This document shows positions 1-5,236 of a stretch of DNA of 7,430 nucleotides, piece after piece (position 1 is the stretch's first letter; the number at the start of each line of letters is the position of its first letter). Location of the stretch: NCBI GenBank assembly GCA_046538375.1, contig JBKHJA010000113.1:1-7430 (forward strand). Reading direction: 5' to 3'. The notes under the pieces are model-generated. The model ran no database searches. It saw only the letters and a program-made list of their open reading frames with translations, and had not been told where the DNA came from. This DNA comes from JBKHJA01 sp046538375. GTDB lineage: Bacteria > Acidobacteriota > Aminicenantia > Aminicenantales > Aminicenantaceae. The position numbers and the translations under genes were made by a program.

Positions 1-395
1 CTTGATTTTTTCCCATCATGAGAATGTTGAGAATTGAGATACATTTTGTTTAGGACAATTTTGAAATCCATGAAATCACTTTCTATTTGGCTCAAGAATC
101 GGGGCAACAAAAGATGGGCGAGTCTGATGGTGCTGTCCTTTTGATCCGGGATAACTAGGACGACATAAATCTCCGTGAGTAGATTGCGGAGAAACTGCAT
201 TTGCTGAAGCTCTTCTTGGTTCGAAGCTGAGAGAACTGCGACTGAATCCGGCTCTACGGGCATCCCCAGTCTCTTCCCGAAGTCATCAAGTGTTTTGAAG
301 CGTTCTATTTGACTTTCCGGGATCACCTCATGAACCGCTGCCTCAAGTCTCTTGTTATTTCGATCATTCCTACTTGAATAAAAAAGCAGCTGCAT
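1..395 (-). CDS. Degenerate receiver-like protein, 5' part only (runs off the left edge)
   Basis: An open minus-strand frame of 131 codons starts at ATG 395 and continues past base 1, so the C-terminus is missing. The start is MQLLFYSSRNDRNNKRLEAA. An AAGGA lies 13 nt upstream, slightly far for a ribosome binding site. The alternating pattern of short hydrophobic strands (QLLFYSS, VAVLSAS, YVVLVIP) and amphipathic helices looks like a response-regulator receiver fold. However, the strand that normally ends in the phosphorylated Asp reads VAVLSAS, and the N-terminal acidic pair is absent. It is probably a pseudo-receiver that cannot be phosphorylated in the usual way. That is inference from pattern; I cannot name the family. 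It is the first gene behind a sigma-54 promoter at 458-474 and lies downstream of a sigma-54 activator gene on the same strand. Confidence 0.7.
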   Translation of the reverse strand, partial: MQLLFYSSRNDRNNKRLEAAVHEVIPESQIERFKTLDDFGKRLGMPVEPDSVAVLSASNQEELQQMQFLRNLLTEIYVVLVIPDQKDSTIRLAHLLLPRFLSQIESDFMDFKIVLNKMYLNSQHSHDGKKS

Positions 396-457
396 TGGAT
401 TTAATTTTTCCTTTAAAAACGAATCTATACCATTTCTCTTTATACCACTGAATCATG

Positions 458-474
458 TGCAAGAAACATGCCAA
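458..474 (-). promoter_or_regulatory. Sigma-54 (-24/-12) promoter for the receiver-like gene
   Basis: The minus strand reads TTGGCATGTTTCTTGCA. Against the sigma-54 consensus TGGCAC-N5-TTGCA only one defined position differs (T for C). The invariant GG (472/471) and GC (460/459) are exactly 12 bp apart. Transcription would begin near 447, giving a leader of about 50 nt before ATG 395. No convincing sigma-70 promoter was seen in this gap. The spacing, the nearby activator gene and the upstream tandem repeat make this a strong call. Confidence 0.8.
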
Positions 475-552
475 ATTAATAAAACCAGGCGACTCGTTTT
501 TATAGGGGTGAGAAAATCTTAATAGCTGCTTTCCCCCAGAATCGGCAGTAAT

Positions 553-591
553 TTATTCTCTTTAATAGCACTTATTCCAATAAATGAGCAC
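553..591 (-). repeat. Tandem direct repeat, candidate activator binding sites (set A)
   Basis: Read on the minus strand, two copies lie back to back: GTGCTCATTTATTGGAATAA (591-572) and GTGCTATTAAAGAGAATAA (571-553). They share GTGCT, ATT and GAATAA. The 20 bp period places both on the same face of the helix. The pair lies about 105-145 bp upstream of the transcription start predicted from the sigma-54 promoter, the usual place for enhancer-binding activators. The first copy also contains the dyad TTATTCCAATAA. A related tandem pair lies upstream of the other sigma-54 promoter (4364-4401). The gap 396-624 otherwise contains only AT-rich sequence. Confidence 0.6.
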
Positions 592-624
592 TCTTTCTCT
601 GTTTTTTAAAGGGCATGTCCGGCG

Positions 625-2043
625 TTATTCCAGCCAACGATCATCAGCTGGCCGGTATTTTCTGAGAAGAGTATAGACTCTGGAGCGAGACAAGCCGGAA
701 ATCCGGCAAGCTTTGTTGATATCTCCGCCCACAAAAGAAATCAGGTCCTTTAGATACTGTTGCTCTGCTTCAGAAACTGCTGCTTTCCGAACCTCTTTCA
801 ATTTGGAAGGCACTTTGGGAACGCTCAAGAGCATCCCTGGCTGACCCTTGCTGGCCGGCTTTTTCGAGAAAGAGTTCCGTGCAACCTGAACGCGAATATA
901 CGTCGGAAGGTGTTTGGGGAAGAGAATTGGTTCATCTTTTGCCGAAAGCAAAGCTTTCTCCAGAGCCTGGATCAGTTCTCGCACATTGCCGGGCCATTTA
1001 TATGCGGTCACGACATCCCAGAATTCAGGAGAGGCTCCTTTGGATTCTATCCAAAACCGCTCGCACAAGGAGCTCATATAAAAGACCGTCAATTCTTTGA
1101 TGTCTTCGAGAAGTTCTCTCAGGGGGGGCAATTCAATAATAAGAGTCCGGAGCCGATGGAACAGATCTTCCCGGAATCGTCCCTCCCGGACCATGCCTTC
1201 CAAGTCTCGGTTTGTCGCCGCCACAAGCCTGAAATCGCTTTCGATTTCTTGACCCCCTCCGACAGAACGGAAGCGGTGCTCTTGAATGACCCGGAGGAAT
1301 CGGTTTTGAGTCGAAAACGGCAGCTCCCCGATCTCATCTAAAAAAAGAGTTCCTCCGTCCGCCTGCTTGATCAACCCTTTCTGGCTTCGATCGGCTCCGG
1401 TGAACGCCCCCCGCTCGTGCCCAAAAAGAACGCTTTCCACCAGCGTCTCGGGAAGTGCCGTGCAGTCAACGACCACAAAATTTCTTTTTGCCCGGGAGCT
1501 GTTATAATGGACAGCCTTTGCAAAAAGTTCTTTCCCGGTTCCGGTTTCGCCTGTGATGAGAACATTGCCGTTGCTGCCGGCGGCCTGGGCCAGAAGTTCC
1601 AGACAAGAAGTGATCTTTGGCGAATCTCCGATAATACCGTTTCTTTTCAAACCGAACGACGGCTCCCCCAGTTTTTTTTCCGCTCGATATTCCAGAGCCC
1701 GAATAATGGAGCGCTTGAGGATTTCGAACGAAGCCGGCTTTTCTAAATAATCCCAGGCGCCGCTTTTGATGGCGAGTTCGGCCTCATCTGGATCGCCCAA
1801 CCCGGTGATCACGATGATTTCCGGGGAAGGCCGGGCGGCTTTGATCTTCGACATGATCTCCAGTCCGCTTCCATCTGGCATGTGGACGTCCAGAAAAACG
1901 ATGTCGAATGGCTCGGATCGGACTTTCCTGAGGCCCTCCCGGAGAAGGTGCGTCGGGACAGACTGATGCCCCAATTGGGTGACGACATTAGAGATCCATT
2001 CGCAAATGAGCTTATCATCATCCATAATAAGAATAGCGGCCAT
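625..2043 (-). CDS. NtrC-family sigma-54-dependent response regulator
   Basis: A complete 472-residue protein with the classical three-part architecture. The receiver (about 1-120) has acidic D8-D10, phospho-acceptor D52 in FLDVHMPDG, T80 and K102. The AAA+ domain (about 136-375) has Walker A GETGTGKE (165-172), the sigma-54-contacting loop GAFTGA (212-217), Walker B GGTLFLDE (230-237), arginines in GRFREDLFHR and WPGNVREL (350-357). A Fis-type helix-turn-helix is at about 441-463. All key residues are present, so it should be a phosphorylation-controlled, ATP-driven activator of RNA polymerase-sigma54. The start is supported by AAAGGG 7 nt upstream and by the receiver beginning right at the start. 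No partner histidine kinase lies in this window. Two sigma-54 promoters at 458-474 and 4203-4219 flank it and are the natural candidate targets (inference). Confidence 0.95.
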   Translation of the reverse strand: MAAILIMDDDKLICEWISNVVTQLGHQSVPTHLLREGLRKVRSEPFDIVFLDVHMPDGSGLEIMSKIKAARPSPEIIVITGLGDPDEAELAIKSGAWDYLEKPASFEILKRSIIRALEYRAEKKLGEPSFGLKRNGIIGDSPKITSCLELLAQAAGSNGNVLITGETGTGKELFAKAVHYNSSRAKRNFVVVDCTALPETLVESVLFGHERGAFTGADRSQKGLIKQADGGTLFLDEIGELPFSTQNRFLRVIQEHRFRSVGGGQEIESDFRLVAATNRDLEGMVREGRFREDLFHRLRTLIIELPPLRELLEDIKELTVFYMSSLCERFWIESKGASPEFWDVVTAYKWPGNVRELIQALEKALLSAKDEPILFPKHLPTYIRVQVARNSFSKKPASKGQPGMLLSVPKVPSKLKEVRKAAVSEAEQQYLKDLISFVGGDINKACRISGLSRSRVYTLLRKYRPADDRWLE

Positions 2044-2070
2044 CGTATTTCCCTTTACTATTGTGTTGAG

Positions 2071-2098
2071 ATTATAATTTTTAAAAAAAAACAGTCAA
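2071..2098 (-). promoter_or_regulatory. Sigma-70-type promoter of the response regulator gene
   Basis: The minus strand carries TTGACT (2098-2093), a 16 bp spacer rich in T and A, and a perfect TATAAT (2076-2071). Start of transcription is expected near 2064, about 20 nt before the start codon at 2043, with AAAGGG between them. The regulator therefore seems to be transcribed on its own by the housekeeping polymerase, separately from the remnants upstream. Confidence 0.75.
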
Positions 2099-2117
2099 GC
2101 CCTTTTTTAAACTTCAA

Positions 2118-2381
2118 CTAACAGCCCAGCCGGCGCGCCGGCTCGAAGACAACATGATGGCCGTCATAGAGCGCCCAGTCATGGAACCGGAGGCGATTTT
2201 CCTGCGACATCTTTTCATAGAACTCCGACCCGGGCAAGGGAGTCAGGATAAGGAACTGGGTCGTAGACAGCCGGGATTTCTTGGCAAACTTGACGGTCTT
2301 CTTGACCGACGGCCAATCGTCCTCATCGAATACCAGGACGAACATGCCGTAGATGTGAGTCCGGTTACGAAACAGAAAAAA
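2118..2381 (-). pseudogene. Internal fragment of a B12-binding-type radical SAM protein
   Basis: The open minus-strand frame begins after a TAG at 2384-2382. It reads THIYGMFVLVFDEDDW, then SVKKTVKFAKKSRLSTTQFL, ILTPLPGSEFYEKM and HDWALYDGHHVVFEP, ending ARRLGC-stop. I recognise these motifs as the C-terminal half of the radical SAM barrel in B12-binding (BchE/HpnJ-like) proteins, where GMFVxGFDxD and LTPLPGT/SxFY are typical. The N-terminal cobalamin domain and the CxxxCxxC cluster are absent. The family's sequence after VFEP is also missing. Both ends are therefore lost and this cannot be a working enzyme. The first ATG in the frame is 2345, inside a conserved motif and without a ribosome site. 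Confidence 0.75.
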
Positions 2382-2403
2382 CTACCTAATCAGCAGCCCA
2401 GCC
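2122..2403. repeat. 10 bp direct repeats flanking the radical SAM fragment
   Basis: CAGCCCAGCC occurs at 2122-2131 and again at 2394-2403. Both copies are preceded by CTAA, directly in the first and with four extra bases in the second. On the minus strand both lie at the 3' end of a broken frame, giving similar endings (RLGC-stop and WLGC-stop). The copies bracket the radical SAM remnant almost exactly. They could be a recombination or deletion scar, or a duplicated 3' end of the neighbouring small gene. Ten bases could also recur by chance. Confidence 0.4.
2128..2143. repeat. 16 bp perfect GC palindrome at the 3' end of the radical SAM remnant
   Basis: AGCCGGCGCGCCGGCT is perfectly self-complementary with no loop. 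It sits in the last codons of the remnant (FEP-ARR-LGC), just where similarity to the family stops, so it may mark the breakpoint. It is not followed by a T run on either strand and does not look like a terminator. Confidence 0.6.
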
Positions 2404-2582
2404 ACGAGGGCATTCCGCCTATTATCGGAGGCAGCAGGCTGGTTTTCTTCTTATTTGCCGTGAGACCCTTGAGGGGTCCGATATCAATCAGCTTCTCCTC
2501 AGTTGTATATCGTATACCCTGATAGGCCAGAGCCAAGACTCCTAAAACAATGAGAATAATGCCAACAAGCTTCCCGGGGCAT
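2382..2582 (-). pseudogene. Small membrane protein gene with two frameshifts
   Basis: The conserved reading is KLVGIILIVLGVLALAYQGI, then RYTTEEKLIDIGPLKG, a lysine-rich stretch and LLPPIIGG. This matches a widespread small protein of about 65-70 residues with two hydrophobic helices around a TTEEKxIDIGPL segment; I know the pattern but not a dependable name. No start codon is in this frame. ATG 2582 joins it only if one base of the CCCC run (2576-2579) is skipped. After PPIIGG the frame runs into MPSWLGC-stop (2392-2390). A -1 step near 2412-2416 restores NALVAGLLIR-stop (2384-2382), the expected second helix. It is therefore inactivated, or carries sequence errors. ATG 2582 has AAGGA only 1 nt upstream, so that start is doubtful as well. 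Confidence 0.65.
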
Positions 2583-2636
2583 ATCCTTGATTTTCAACCG
2601 ATTTAATTTGAAAAGCACCTCAAGCAGCATAAGAAT

Positions 2637-2697
2637 GGGCATCCTCCCCTATGAGAGGACGCCCTCTTCAGAACAGTCGGGAGAATGAGACTTCCCG
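2637..2697 (-). terminator. Two hairpins after the C39 operon, weak terminator
   Basis: Directly after the stop codon of the 77-residue gene the minus strand can fold CGGGA/TCCCG (2697-2693 with 2682-2678). A second hairpin then pairs GGGC and TCCTC (2637-2646) with GAGGA and GCCC (2655-2664), with one mismatch and an 8-base loop. No clear T run follows either hairpin, so an intrinsic terminator is possible but not certain. The hairpins may instead protect the 3' end of the mRNA. Confidence 0.4.
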
Positions 2698-2931
2698 CTA
2701 AAGGACCAACGCGACCACTAGGATCACAACACCGACGGCTGTGATGAGGAGGAGATCCCTTGAGCTGAGACTTCCCCCGGCATCGGAAGCCGTGATCACG
2801 TCTTGCGCATCGATCACAAGCTGAGTTGACGTGTCCGCCTGTTGAAGCACCGGTTTTTGAAGAGCACCGGCATAGGAAGAGACCAACACGATCATCAACA
2901 GGACACTCCAGATCTTAACTTTTCTTTTCAT
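2698..2931 (-). CDS. Small exported protein with C-terminal membrane helix (PA2779-like position)
   Basis: A 77-residue protein. The N-terminus MKRKVKIWSVLLMIVLVSSY is a good signal peptide or membrane anchor with a likely cut after AGA. A short polar middle (about 25-58) contains no Cys. The C-terminal 19 residues, DLLLITAVGVVILVVALVL, form a transmembrane helix ending at the stop. The start at 2931 has AGGAG 7 nt upstream. A longer frame from 3033 exists, but its extra 34 residues cover the frame-restored tail of the upstream peptidase gene and have no ribosome site. The pairing with a C39/TPR protein resembles the PA2778/PA2779 gene pair of Pseudomonas. That resemblance is of layout and topology, not clear sequence identity. 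Its role is unknown. Confidence 0.75.
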   Translation of the reverse strand: MKRKVKIWSVLLMIVLVSSYAGALQKPVLQQADTSTQLVIDAQDVITASDAGGSLSSRDLLLITAVGVVILVVALVL

Positions 2932-3020
2932 TCGACTTCTCCTTTTTTTGAATGTTTTCAAGCCGGGCTCTTTCGATATAGAGAGCCCTGACTTGCAGAT
3001 AGTGCCTTCGGATAAACTCC

Positions 3021-3947
3021 TCACCGGGGGCAAGCCGGAGAAGCCTGACCGAGAGACTTTAAGGCCGGGACAAGCCTGCCTTGATTGGCATAGGCCAGGC
3101 CCAGGACGTCGTGGGCGTAAGCGCTGTTTGCGTCCAAGCTGAGGGCTCTAAGGGCATAAGCCTCGGCCTGGCCTTCTCTCAGGCTGACCATGCCCAGGCT
3201 GTATAGGGGATAAGGATCTTCGCTGATGGACTCTCTGGCTTTTTCCCACTGCTCCCTCGATTTCATGAAATCCGACCTCCGGTAATATGCTGTGGCCAGA
3301 TTGATGGACGTCAGAGGGTCGTTTTGCAGAGCGGGAAAAGGGAAAGAACTTTGACCGGGGACCACGGCCATCATCCACCGGGACTGGTTCCGCCCCTTTC
3401 CCAGCTCCCAGACCTTCATGAAATCCTCGCGCGTCATGGCATTCCGGTCTCCAAAATAGGGGTCGTGGAAGATGATCTGGTCCTCGTCATCATCAAATCC
3501 GATGACCACCCGGTAGTGTCCTTTGGCGATCTGTTTTATGGCTTTAGTCAGAACGATCACCGGGATATCTTTCCCAACCACGTCCTTCAAGATTCGCAGG
3601 TTTCCCTGGAAAGAGTAGCTCTCAAATCCTTTTGTTCGCGGATACATGACCAGATCGGAGTTATAGGTCGCCCGGCTTTCAGAATCATAGATCTCATCCG
3701 CGATTTTCTGCTGGCTGAAGGATCGCGTTTCATCCCAGTAGTTGAGGACCATCGCCAGGCAGGCCGGGCCGCAATAATTTCTTCCCAGCCATTTTTCGAA
3801 GGGAACCGTCTGGATCAAATATCCCTTTTCAGGTTTGATTTTCTGGTATTTGAATACCTGAGCGGAAAAGAGACATGGGGTAATCAGCGCCAGGCCTGCG
3901 AGGAGTCCCCATACCCGTCTTGAGGCCCGGATTTTCGGCCAAATCAT
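3021..3947 (-). CDS. C39-like cysteine peptidase with TPR repeats, C-terminus frameshifted
   Basis: As read, 308 residues. An N-terminal signal peptide (about 1-29, LLAGLALITPCLFSA) points to the periplasm. The papain-fold C39-like domain has nucleophile C59 in NYCGPACLAMVLNYW, histidine H144 in GHYRVVIGFDDD and D162 in FHDPYFG, so the triad is present. TPR helices follow (about 213-300; the last is AYAHDVLGLAYANQGR). The layout matches the PA2778 family. The TGA at 3023-3021 comes right after a run of five C (3026-3030). Skipping one C continues a natural tail, GEEFIRRHYLQVRALYIERA and on to a TAA at 2917-2915, overlapping the next gene's ATG by 17 nt as in a coupled operon. I think the intact gene is 2915-3947. 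The start has GGGGGAAA about 7 nt upstream and lies 16 nt after the preceding gene. The substrate is unknown. Confidence 0.85.
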   Translation of the reverse strand: MIWPKIRASRRVWGLLAGLALITPCLFSAQVFKYQKIKPEKGYLIQTVPFEKWLGRNYCGPACLAMVLNYWDETRSFSQQKIADEIYDSESRATYNSDLVMYPRTKGFESYSFQGNLRILKDVVGKDIPVIVLTKAIKQIAKGHYRVVIGFDDDEDQIIFHDPYFGDRNAMTREDFMKVWELGKGRNQSRWMMAVVPGQSSFPFPALQNDPLTSINLATAYYRRSDFMKSREQWEKARESISEDPYPLYSLGMVSLREGQAEAYALRALSLDANSAYAHDVLGLAYANQGRLVPALKSLGQASPACPR

Positions 3948-3963
3948 TTCGGCGTTTCCCCCG

Positions 3964-4113
3964 CTAAAGAACTTTCTTTCCCTGTAATAGCCGGACGATC
4001 AGAACGATCACGGCGATGACTAGAAGAATGTGGATAAGGCCGCCGAAAGTGTGAGCTGTTAAAAGACCCACAAGCCACAGAATAAGCAGTATGACTAAGA
4101 TTATCCAAAGCAT
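3964..4113 (-). CDS. Tiny two-helix membrane protein, lmo0937 family
   Basis: A 49-residue protein beginning MLWIILVILLILWLVGLLTA, followed by HTFGG, a second hydrophobic helix (IHILLVIAVIVLIVRLL) and a basic tail QGKKVL. Two helices, the central (T)xGG and the RLLQG ending fit the lmo0937 family of small membrane proteins, whose function is not settled. The start at 4113 has AGGAGG 5 nt upstream. A longer frame to 4155 exists, but it would swallow that ribosome site. It is the first gene of the operon behind the sigma-54 promoter at 4203-4219 and lies 16 nt before the C39 peptidase gene. Sigma-54 control suggests a stress or envelope role (inference). Confidence 0.85.
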   Translation of the reverse strand: MLWIILVILLILWLVGLLTAHTFGGLIHILLVIAVIVLIVRLLQGKKVL

Positions 4114-4132
4114 ATTGACCTCCTTTTTTTTT

Positions 4133-4152
4133 GTCCCTCGCCGTCCCTCGCC
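4133..4152. repeat. Tandem 10 bp repeat in the operon leader
   Basis: GTCCCTCGCC occurs twice without a gap (4133-4142 and 4143-4152). It lies in the predicted 80 nt leader between the sigma-54 start site and the ribosome site of the 49-residue gene. As RNA it reads GGCGAGGGAC twice. It has no obvious folding partner and is probably a slippage duplication. Confidence 0.6.
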
Positions 4153-4202
4153 CATCCTTCATTGGACGATCCTATGGATTTGCGAGAAACCATATCTATT
4201 AA

Positions 4203-4219
4203 TGCAGTTTTCATGCCAA
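4203..4219 (-). promoter_or_regulatory. Sigma-54 (-24/-12) promoter of the small-membrane-protein/C39 operon
   Basis: The minus strand reads TTGGCATGAAAACTGCA. The -24 block TTGGCATG is identical to that of the promoter at 458-474. The -12 block is CTGCA instead of TTGCA, and the GG-GC spacing is the required 12 bp. Transcription would start near 4193, about 80 nt before ATG 4113. Together with the tandem repeat upstream it explains most of the 339-base gap 4114-4452. Confidence 0.75.
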
Positions 4220-4363
4220 AATCTTTCCGCGTTCTCGGCGTGTCAGAAAAAAGCCCACGTAAAAAATTTTCCTCTCTGGAAGAAGCCGGAATTTCGGGTG
4301 ACCAGGGATTCAAAGCCTCCGGCCGGACAAAATTAGCTGTTTTCCCGCCTAAGAAATTGACCT

Positions 4364-4401
4364 ATAAAACAGCACATTTCCTATTAAACGGCACATTTCC
4401 T
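4364..4401 (-). repeat. Tandem 19 bp direct repeat, candidate activator binding sites (set B)
   Basis: On the minus strand AGGAAATGTGCCGTTTAAT (4401-4383) is followed without a gap by AGGAAATGTGCTGTTTTAT (4382-4364) and another AGG. The copies differ at two positions. They lie about 170-210 bp upstream of the start predicted from the sigma-54 promoter. The core GTGCY-GTTTWATAGG resembles set A (for example GTGCTCATTTATTGG, 12 of 15 matching copy 2). I read both sets as binding sites of the same sigma-54 activator, most likely the response regulator at 625-2043. Confidence 0.65.
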
Positions 4402-4416
4402 GCTGCACTGCTCTGA

Positions 4417-4453
4417 ATTGATTCTTAGAAGTAGCTGTCTCCTCCTAATCAAT
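4417..4453. repeat. Inverted repeat after the OmpA-domain frame
   Basis: ATTGATT (4417-4423) pairs with AATCAAT (4447-4453) across 23 bases, overlapping the stop codon of the OmpA remnant. The stem is AT-rich and lacks a T run, so terminator function is doubtful. Between the arms the minus strand has a strong AGGAGGAG with no start codon after it, possibly left over from a lost gene. Confidence 0.3.
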
Positions 4454-4828
4454 CAGCCTTTCGCCTTTTTCTGTGCGGCCTTTTTCAGCTTGTCATTGGC
4501 TATAACAGCGATATCCACCCGCCGGTTTTTCTGCCGGCCTTCGGGCGTATCATTCATCACGATCGGCTGAGTTTCGCCGTAGCCAGCGGTCGAGAACCTC
4601 CCCGAGTTCACCTCGAGTGAAGCCAGGTAGAAAGCCACGGACTGAGCGCGCTCCCTCGAAAGGATCATGTTGTGGTCATCCGTTCCGGTGCTGTCCGTAT
4701 GGTCCTCGATAAGAATATTGGTATCGGGATATTTATTCAGGATTTTGGCCAGATCGGCCAGGCTCGTTTTGCTGACCGGCCGCCAATAAGAAAACCATCA
4801 AGACGAATAACGTCAGAATTCTCTTCAT
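4453..4828 (-). pseudogene. OmpA/YiaD-type lipoprotein with internal out-of-frame deletion
   Basis: Two halves lie in different frames. From ATG 4828 comes a lipoprotein-like signal peptide, MKRILTLFVLMVFLLAAG, which stops being lipoprotein-like exactly where the lipobox Cys should be (QQNEP follows) and ends after 31 codons. In another frame, open from 4797, comes a peptidoglycan-binding OmpA C-terminal domain: SLADLAKILNKYPDTNILIE, DHTDSTGTDDHN, SRERAQSVAFYLAS, FSTAGYGETQPI and EGRQKNRRVDI, ending in a lysine-rich tail. The family normally has some 100 or more residues (glycine-rich segment and start of the domain) between these parts. An internal deletion with junction near 4775-4785 explains the structure. 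The usual IEGHTD is IEDHTD here. Only the fragment from ATG 4668 has its own start, and no ribosome site was seen there. Confidence 0.75.
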
Positions 4829-4854
4829 GGGTGATCACCCTCTCTCCAAATCAT
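4825..4854 (-). CDS. Nine-residue leader ORF overlapping the OmpA remnant start
   Basis: MIWREGDHP-stop has an excellent ribosome site (AAGGAGG, 5 nt before ATG 4854). Its TGA overlaps the ATG of the lipoprotein signal peptide (ATGA, 4828-4825). It could be a translationally coupled leader peptide. It could also be the first codons of a lost small membrane protein, because the neighbouring 49-residue gene starts in a very similar way (AGGAGG, then Met-Leu-Trp). Real translation is not shown. Confidence 0.35.
   Translation of the reverse strand: MIWREGDHP
4829..4840. promoter_or_regulatory. 12 bp perfect palindrome just before the OmpA remnant start
   Basis: GGGTGATCACCC lies immediately upstream of ATG 4828, inside the leader ORF. 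It may be an operator, or it may pair in RNA and affect access to the start codon. Nothing else identifies a binding protein. Confidence 0.4.
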
Positions 4855-4909
4855 TTTGTCCTCCTTCTTTTCCTTGGCCTCTCGCTGTCCTGGGCCTACG
4901 CTTCTCTGA

Positions 4910-5236
4910 GGTCTTTGTCTCTGCGGAAAAGAGGTGCTTCTGAAATACTTCAAGGCGGTTACAAGCCTTGAGCTTACTCCCGGGATTATCGCCGTGATAC
5001 AGTCGTTTGGGTCAAAAATCAATCTTCACCCCCACCTCCATTTTCTTATTTCCGAGGGCGGTTCAGACCGGGAGGGGCGTTTCCACAGTGTTTCCCGTTT
5101 TATCTAAGATCACAAAGTTATCGACAAGATTATCGCTCACCTCAAGCTTACCTTCATGGCCGAACGGCCTCCTCCGTCTCAAGTTGTCCAGCAGCAACTC
5201 TTAATGGCTGCCGAGGAGAGGGGCGAGTATTTCTGA
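4910..5236 (+). pseudogene. Decayed Y2-type (IS91-like) transposase
   Basis: One plus-strand frame reads EVLLKYFKAVTSLELTPGII, AVIQSFGSKI and HPHLHFLISEGGSDREGRFH, then TAA (5105-5107), then DHKVIDKIIAHLKLTFMAER, PPPSQVV and EERGEYF-stop (5234-5236). HPHLHFL with the following EGG is the HUH-type metal-binding motif of Y2 transposases (the IS91/IS801-like group). KIIAHLKLTF...GEYF is the usual C-terminus of those proteins. The catalytic tyrosine region and the Cys motifs normally between the two parts are missing, and a TGA lies just upstream (4907-4909). It is therefore truncated at the N-terminus and internally deleted. The element's ends are not recognisable. It lies antisense to, and upstream of, the broken OmpA gene. 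Confidence 0.75.

Noticed and set aside
760..1341. Plus-strand frame of 193 codons and several shorter frames between 879 and 2121
   Set aside because: They lie opposite the intact sigma-54 response regulator gene, have no ribosome sites and no family-like motifs.
2932..3033. Longer N-terminus for the 77-residue exported protein
   Set aside because: The extra 34 residues overlap the frame-restored tail of the peptidase. The ribosome site and signal peptide both support the start at 2931.
3324..3923. Plus-strand frame of 199 codons
   Set aside because: It is antisense to the C39/TPR gene, whose catalytic motifs are clear. The composition is that of a mirrored frame.
4825..5022. 65-codon minus-strand frame upstream of the OmpA remnant
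   Set aside because: It is mostly antisense to the transposase remnant. Only its last nine codons have a ribosome site, and those are listed separately.
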